The position numbers and the translations under genes were made by a program. This document shows, in pieces, positions 60,883-64,000 of a stretch of DNA of 64,000 bases. The stretch is from a virus. How positions within the stretch are numbered: position 1 is the stretch's first letter; each line of letters opens with the position of its first letter. The DNA lies in IMG/VR virus record IMGVR_UViG_3300032116_000082, positions 1 to 64,000 of that record. The stretch is one strand, 5' to 3'. The notes under the pieces are model-generated. The model did no database searches. It was given only the letters and a program-made list of their open reading frames with translations, and had not been told where the DNA came from.

Positions 60883-61274
60883 TACCGTTCGACCATATAG
60901 GGGACTTCAACCAACGGCGGCAGCGGAACCCGATTGTATTCTGGGGTTATCCCTGTCCGCTCTAGATACGCGACCTCCACCTGCTCAATGGATCGCGCGC
61001 GACGAGGGCTCATATACGGCTGGAAACGTTTCATTAGCTGCATGGCGCGACGACCACGGAGCATTAGGCGATACGTCACGGCACTGTTTGGACGACTTTC
61101 CCGACGATCCCTACGTGAATAACTAAGCCCCAAGATGGCAGCAATACGAGCAATCACATGCTCGTCTTTCATCTCGACTTGAATCACCGGGGATCGCTGA
61201 CTGGCCAGGTATCCGAAATACGCTTCCCCCTCGAATACGCCGACCAGCCAGAAGAACGTGTGCGAATCGTCCAA
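60882..61274 (-). CDS. LAGLIDADG-like homing endonuclease (single motif)
   Basis: 130 residues from a TTG at 61274; an in-frame stop 18 bases earlier and no ATG leave only this start. The motif WLVGVFEGEAYFGYL matches the WLxGLxEGEGxF helix of LAGLIDADG enzymes, followed by strand-rich VIQVEMKDEHVIARIAAILG and YRLMLRGRRAMQLMKRFQPY. One motif implies a homodimer. The usual acidic residue is present as E in EGEA. It may be a free-standing element inserted with the glycosyltransferase gene, to which it is coupled by TAATG. Confidence 0.7.
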   Translation of the reverse strand: MDDSHTFFWLVGVFEGEAYFGYLASQRSPVIQVEMKDEHVIARIAAILGLSYSRRDRRESRPNSAVTYRLMLRGRRAMQLMKRFQPYMSPRRARSIEQVEVAYLERTGITPEYNRVPLPPLVEVPYMVER

Positions 61275-61322
61275 ACAGTGTACCGTGAAATGTTATATCT
61301 ATTGACCGGTTCGACGGTCTTC

Positions 61323-63032
61323 TTACGCCTCCGTCACAAGCGCATCCGGCGTACGACCTGCGCCAGGATCCTTCCCATCGCCCTGGCCTTGGACGCCGCC
61401 CGTGGCCTGTCCCTGAAGACCCTGCGGAGGTGCGAACGCCTGTTCCCATGTAGTCACATCGGGATTCAAGCCACGTTCCTGGCACTTGAGAAGGAACTCG
61501 GCATTCGGATCCCGACCCGACGCGGAAATCAGCGAGTGCAGCGAGACCGCCCCCGCCAGGTAATCCGCCCGATTCTGCGTCCGCGTTTCCTTGTAGTCGG
61601 CCATGAGGGAGGCGTCGAACTCCCAGATCAGGTCGACCCCGTCATAGCCATTTTCGATCGAAATGCGCTCGCCCAGCGTAGTCAGGACAGCCGCAAAGTT
61701 GTTGGCTAGTTCCTGCATCTGGGCCGCGGCACCGACCATCGAGGCCCAGCTAGCACCGGATCCGTTCCCAACATTCCCCATTAGCAGCGCATCCGGAAGG
61801 CCAAGCGCCATCTTGATCTTCTGATCCGCAATCTCGTACCGCTTATTGAGGTCGAGGACTGACTGGTTGCTGCCCACGTCCGTGACCTTGACATCGTCGC
61901 CCTGCCAGACAATGACCATGGAGGGGGAGATTTCCTCGAAGAAAGACTGCATGAGGGCTGCGCGGGCCGCTGCCACATCCGCCTTGGAATACGGAGACTT
62001 GGGATCTGCCGACCCAACCTGAACGATCGTCAGGCGGTTAATCACGTTTTCCATACTGACCAAGTCAATCGCGGTCAGTGCCCGGCTGAACCGAATACCC
62101 AGCTTGGCCGGTTCGATCATGGACTCACCCACCGGGTCCGTGGCAAACCCCCGGTGCTTGACATGAAGAAGTAGGGCCGGAGTTAGAAGTACCCGATTAT
62201 TCTTCTTCAGCTCTTCCTTGGTCTTGGTGTCCACCAGGCGCTTGACCACATCATTGATTTCCTTGGTCTTGCTGCCGTTGATAATCAGCTGCGCCAGCGT
62301 CGAATCCGGCTTCCAGTACCAGAGCTCTCCAAGTCCGGACAGCTCCGTCACTGGCTCCAGGTTCACCATGGAAATCGTCTGAATCGTCATCGGCAGGCTG
62401 ACGTTCCCCACGGTCGGTAGATTCACCTTCGTCCACTGCTGACGGGCGACCCAATCTCCTTCGACCAGCGCGTGCCGCACCCCGTTGTGGACAATCGACT
62501 TCATGCCGCGCTCGCTGGTAATCACACCACCCAGCGGCGAATTGTTCACATTGACGGTGAAATAGTCGAGGATCATCTGCAGGTCCTCGATCGCCTTCCG
62601 CGACTTGCCCCGACGCGCATGGCGAACCTTGTACCGTCCGCCGACGCCAATCAGAGCCGCCGTCTTATTGACGGCGTTATTGATGATGCCTTCATTCTTG
62701 TAGATCTCTCGGTACTGCTTGACCTTGGTCGTCAGATTCGTTGTTGGTTTACCGCCGAGATCCGCGAAATCCGCAATCGTGGTGATATAGTCCGACGTCT
62801 TGCCTGGATCTCGGCTCAGGGCCGCCAGAGCCATAATTTCATGGCGGCCATCCTCGAGCGTCCTGGTCTGGATTCGAAGCTCCTTGCTGCTATGCCGAGG
62901 GGCAAATCGACCCGTAGAAACAATTTCCTGCCGGAGCCTCTCGTGCTCATCCCCGGCAAACAGGTCCTCGAGCATCATCGTGCCGCCCAAGACCTGGGTC
63001 TGAATGCCGCCAATATCCGTAATGTCCGCCAT
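61323..63032 (-). CDS. portal protein
   Basis: 569 residues with GAGGA before the ATG. Portal-like features: helical N-terminal half with IINNAVNKTAALIGVGGRYK, a beta part, the central region ALTAIDLVSMENVINRLTIVQVG, and ALGLPDALLMGNVGNGSGASWASMVGAA, as in phage portals that line the DNA channel. A glycine/proline/glutamine-rich tail ends the protein. Position between terminase and protease confirms it. Confidence 0.8.
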   Translation of the reverse strand: MADITDIGGIQTQVLGGTMMLEDLFAGDEHERLRQEIVSTGRFAPRHSSKELRIQTRTLEDGRHEIMALAALSRDPGKTSDYITTIADFADLGGKPTTNLTTKVKQYREIYKNEGIINNAVNKTAALIGVGGRYKVRHARRGKSRKAIEDLQMILDYFTVNVNNSPLGGVITSERGMKSIVHNGVRHALVEGDWVARQQWTKVNLPTVGNVSLPMTIQTISMVNLEPVTELSGLGELWYWKPDSTLAQLIINGSKTKEINDVVKRLVDTKTKEELKKNNRVLLTPALLLHVKHRGFATDPVGESMIEPAKLGIRFSRALTAIDLVSMENVINRLTIVQVGSADPKSPYSKADVAAARAALMQSFFEEISPSMVIVWQGDDVKVTDVGSNQSVLDLNKRYEIADQKIKMALGLPDALLMGNVGNGSGASWASMVGAAAQMQELANNFAAVLTTLGERISIENGYDGVDLIWEFDASLMADYKETRTQNRADYLAGAVSLHSLISASGRDPNAEFLLKCQERGLNPDVTTWEQAFAPPQGLQGQATGGVQGQGDGKDPGAGRTPDALVTEA

Positions 63033-63041
63033 AACAGGTCC

Positions 63042-63344
63042 TCAGAGTCCGAGCTTGAACGGGGTGTCTATGCTCGCCTTGCGAATCTGCGCGGCGGCTA
63101 CACGGGGACAATCGATACGACTGCAGACTGTGCCTTCCTCAACCTCCTGGTCACAGACGGCACACTTGTAGGTCTGTGCCGCGTGCGACAGCAGGCAGGG
63201 GTCCTTCTCACAAGGCGTAGTTGAACCGCAGGCACACACCGCGGCACTCGAGACGGCCTGGCACCCAGGCGTATCGCACTCGGCGGGCAACGTCTTGCCG
63301 CACACCTCGCACGTCTTAGAAAAGTCTGAACCGTGATCTTCCAT
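63042..63344 (-). CDS. cysteine-rich zinc-binding protein
   Basis: 100 residues with AGGAGGGGG upstream. Twelve cysteines in CxxC and CxxxxC spacings (CEVCGK, CDTPGC, CACGSTTPCEKDPC, CAVCDQ, CSRIDC), consistent with two or three zinc ribbons. The gene overlaps the end of the terminase gene by 29 bases. A zinc protein between terminase and portal is not standard; it might aid packaging or bind nucleic acid. Not recognised. Confidence 0.65.
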   Translation of the reverse strand: MEDHGSDFSKTCEVCGKTLPAECDTPGCQAVSSAAVCACGSTTPCEKDPCLLSHAAQTYKCAVCDQEVEEGTVCSRIDCPRVAAAQIRKASIDTPFKLGL

Positions 63345-64000
63345 GTCCCCCTCCTATGCGGGTAACCACCGCGCCCAGGGGCGGTGGCGTATCTTCGATC
63401 ATGCGCTGACGAATCACATGGGCGCGCAACTGCTTGGCGGCGTAAATGAACGCTGCCCACAAGTCCTTCTTGTTACCGGCCTGTTCCGTATCACCCTTCA
63501 TGAAGAACTGCCGAAAGTTCTTGGTAGGCTTCTGCTGGAGCGCCCGAAGCTGATGGGCCAGGATCTTTGCCCCGTTGTAGCCAATGTCAATCTTGACATC
63601 AAACGGTCGCTCGGATTCCGGAATATCCTTTGGTAGGTACAGCAGCTTCTGCGTCATCTGTCCGAGCGTAAACTCCACCAATCGGTCATTCAGCTGATCG
63701 GACGGGAAAATGGCGTCCAGCATGGGCAACGACCGCAGGTCCGAAGCAAACGCCTGGACGCGTTCGTCCGGATCAAGCGGATCGTAGATCCGGTACTCTT
63801 CCGGTCCGAGATCCTGCTTGTTGATATGTACAAGCTCATCTCGAACGCCCGAGCCACCACCGCGCATATCCAGGCCGACCGCCCGGCACAACTTCCACGT
63901 GTCCGTCTCGTGCGCATCATGGAAGTACACGAGGTTGTACCGATCCTTGAACTCCCGGATCTTGTTCGCAACGTCCGCGTGACTCGTCATCCGGTGCTGT
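63316..64000 (-). CDS. terL: terminase large subunit, C-terminal part (cut by window edge)
   Basis: The frame stays open to the right edge, so only the C-terminal about 228 residues are seen. YNLVYFHDAHETDTWKL and the later DVKIDIGYNGAKILAHQL and NKKDLWAAFIYAAKQLR fit the nuclease half of large terminases, with the acidic residue in the DLWAA motif near the end. It would cut concatemers and drive DNA into the prohead. The ATPase half would lie outside the window. Placement next to the portal supports this. Confidence 0.7.
   Translation of the reverse strand, partial: QHRMTSHADVANKIREFKDRYNLVYFHDAHETDTWKLCRAVGLDMRGGGSGVRDELVHINKQDLGPEEYRIYDPLDPDERVQAFASDLRSLPMLDAIFPSDQLNDRLVEFTLGQMTQKLLYLPKDIPESERPFDVKIDIGYNGAKILAHQLRALQQKPTKNFRQFFMKGDTEQAGNKKDLWAAFIYAAKQLRAHVIRQRMIEDTPPPLGAVVTRIGGGHGRSRFRLF

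Noticed and set aside
62472-63224. 250-residue open frame on the + strand opposite the portal gene
   Set aside because: Antisense to a well-supported portal gene, arginine-rich and without a ribosome site.

Overview
The window is a large fragment of a double-stranded DNA tailed phage genome, free or integrated. It is packed with tightly overlapping genes, has no rRNA or tRNA gene that I can see, and carries a full run of head, neck and tail genes. The very large tape measure gene, a single tail-tube gene and the absence of any recognisable sheath gene point to a siphovirus with a very long non-contractile tail. Strong AGGAGG-type ribosome binding sites, a compact amidase endolysin without a wall-binding domain and a possible spanin suggest a Gram-negative-type host, but the host cannot be named from the sequence.

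Layout: positions 1-18.8 kb are read on the + strand and hold the early and middle functions. In order these are small unknown proteins; a SNF2/HARP-type helicase coupled to a secreted lytic transglycosylase; a run of small unknown and membrane proteins; a cysteine-motif protein; a three-gene overlapping cassette (tyrosine recombinase, RuvB-like AAA+ ATPase with a hydrophobic N-terminus, receiver/AraC-like regulator); a possible sigma factor behind a hairpin; a Cas4-like Fe-S nuclease; a single-strand binding protein; a class II (adenosylcobalamin) ribonucleotide reductase; a thioredoxin-fold-like protein; and an FkbM methyltransferase. Two hairpins at 18.82-18.92 kb close this block and the opposing one.

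Positions 18.9-64 kb are read on the - strand, so transcription runs from the right edge leftward. The order is large terminase (cut by the right edge), a cysteine-rich protein, portal, a LAGLIDADG-like endonuclease, a family-4 glycosyltransferase, a prohead protease with a nested scaffold, a decoration protein, the major capsid protein, neck and connector proteins, tail tube, a tail assembly chaperone with a -1 frameshifted extension, the tape measure, a distal tail protein, three giant tail tip/fibre proteins, smaller virion proteins, and a lysis region that also contains a dUTPase.

How the parts may fit together: the helicase, SSB, Cas4-like nuclease, recombinase and RuvB-like motor form a replication and recombination toolkit without a DNA polymerase in view. 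The ribonucleotide reductase and dUTPase supply and clean the dNTP pool. The glycosyltransferase and the FkbM methyltransferase could together decorate a virion protein. The regulator and possible sigma factor could control the switch to late genes. The least familiar items are the recombinase/RuvB-like/regulator cassette and the glycosyltransferase embedded among the head genes.
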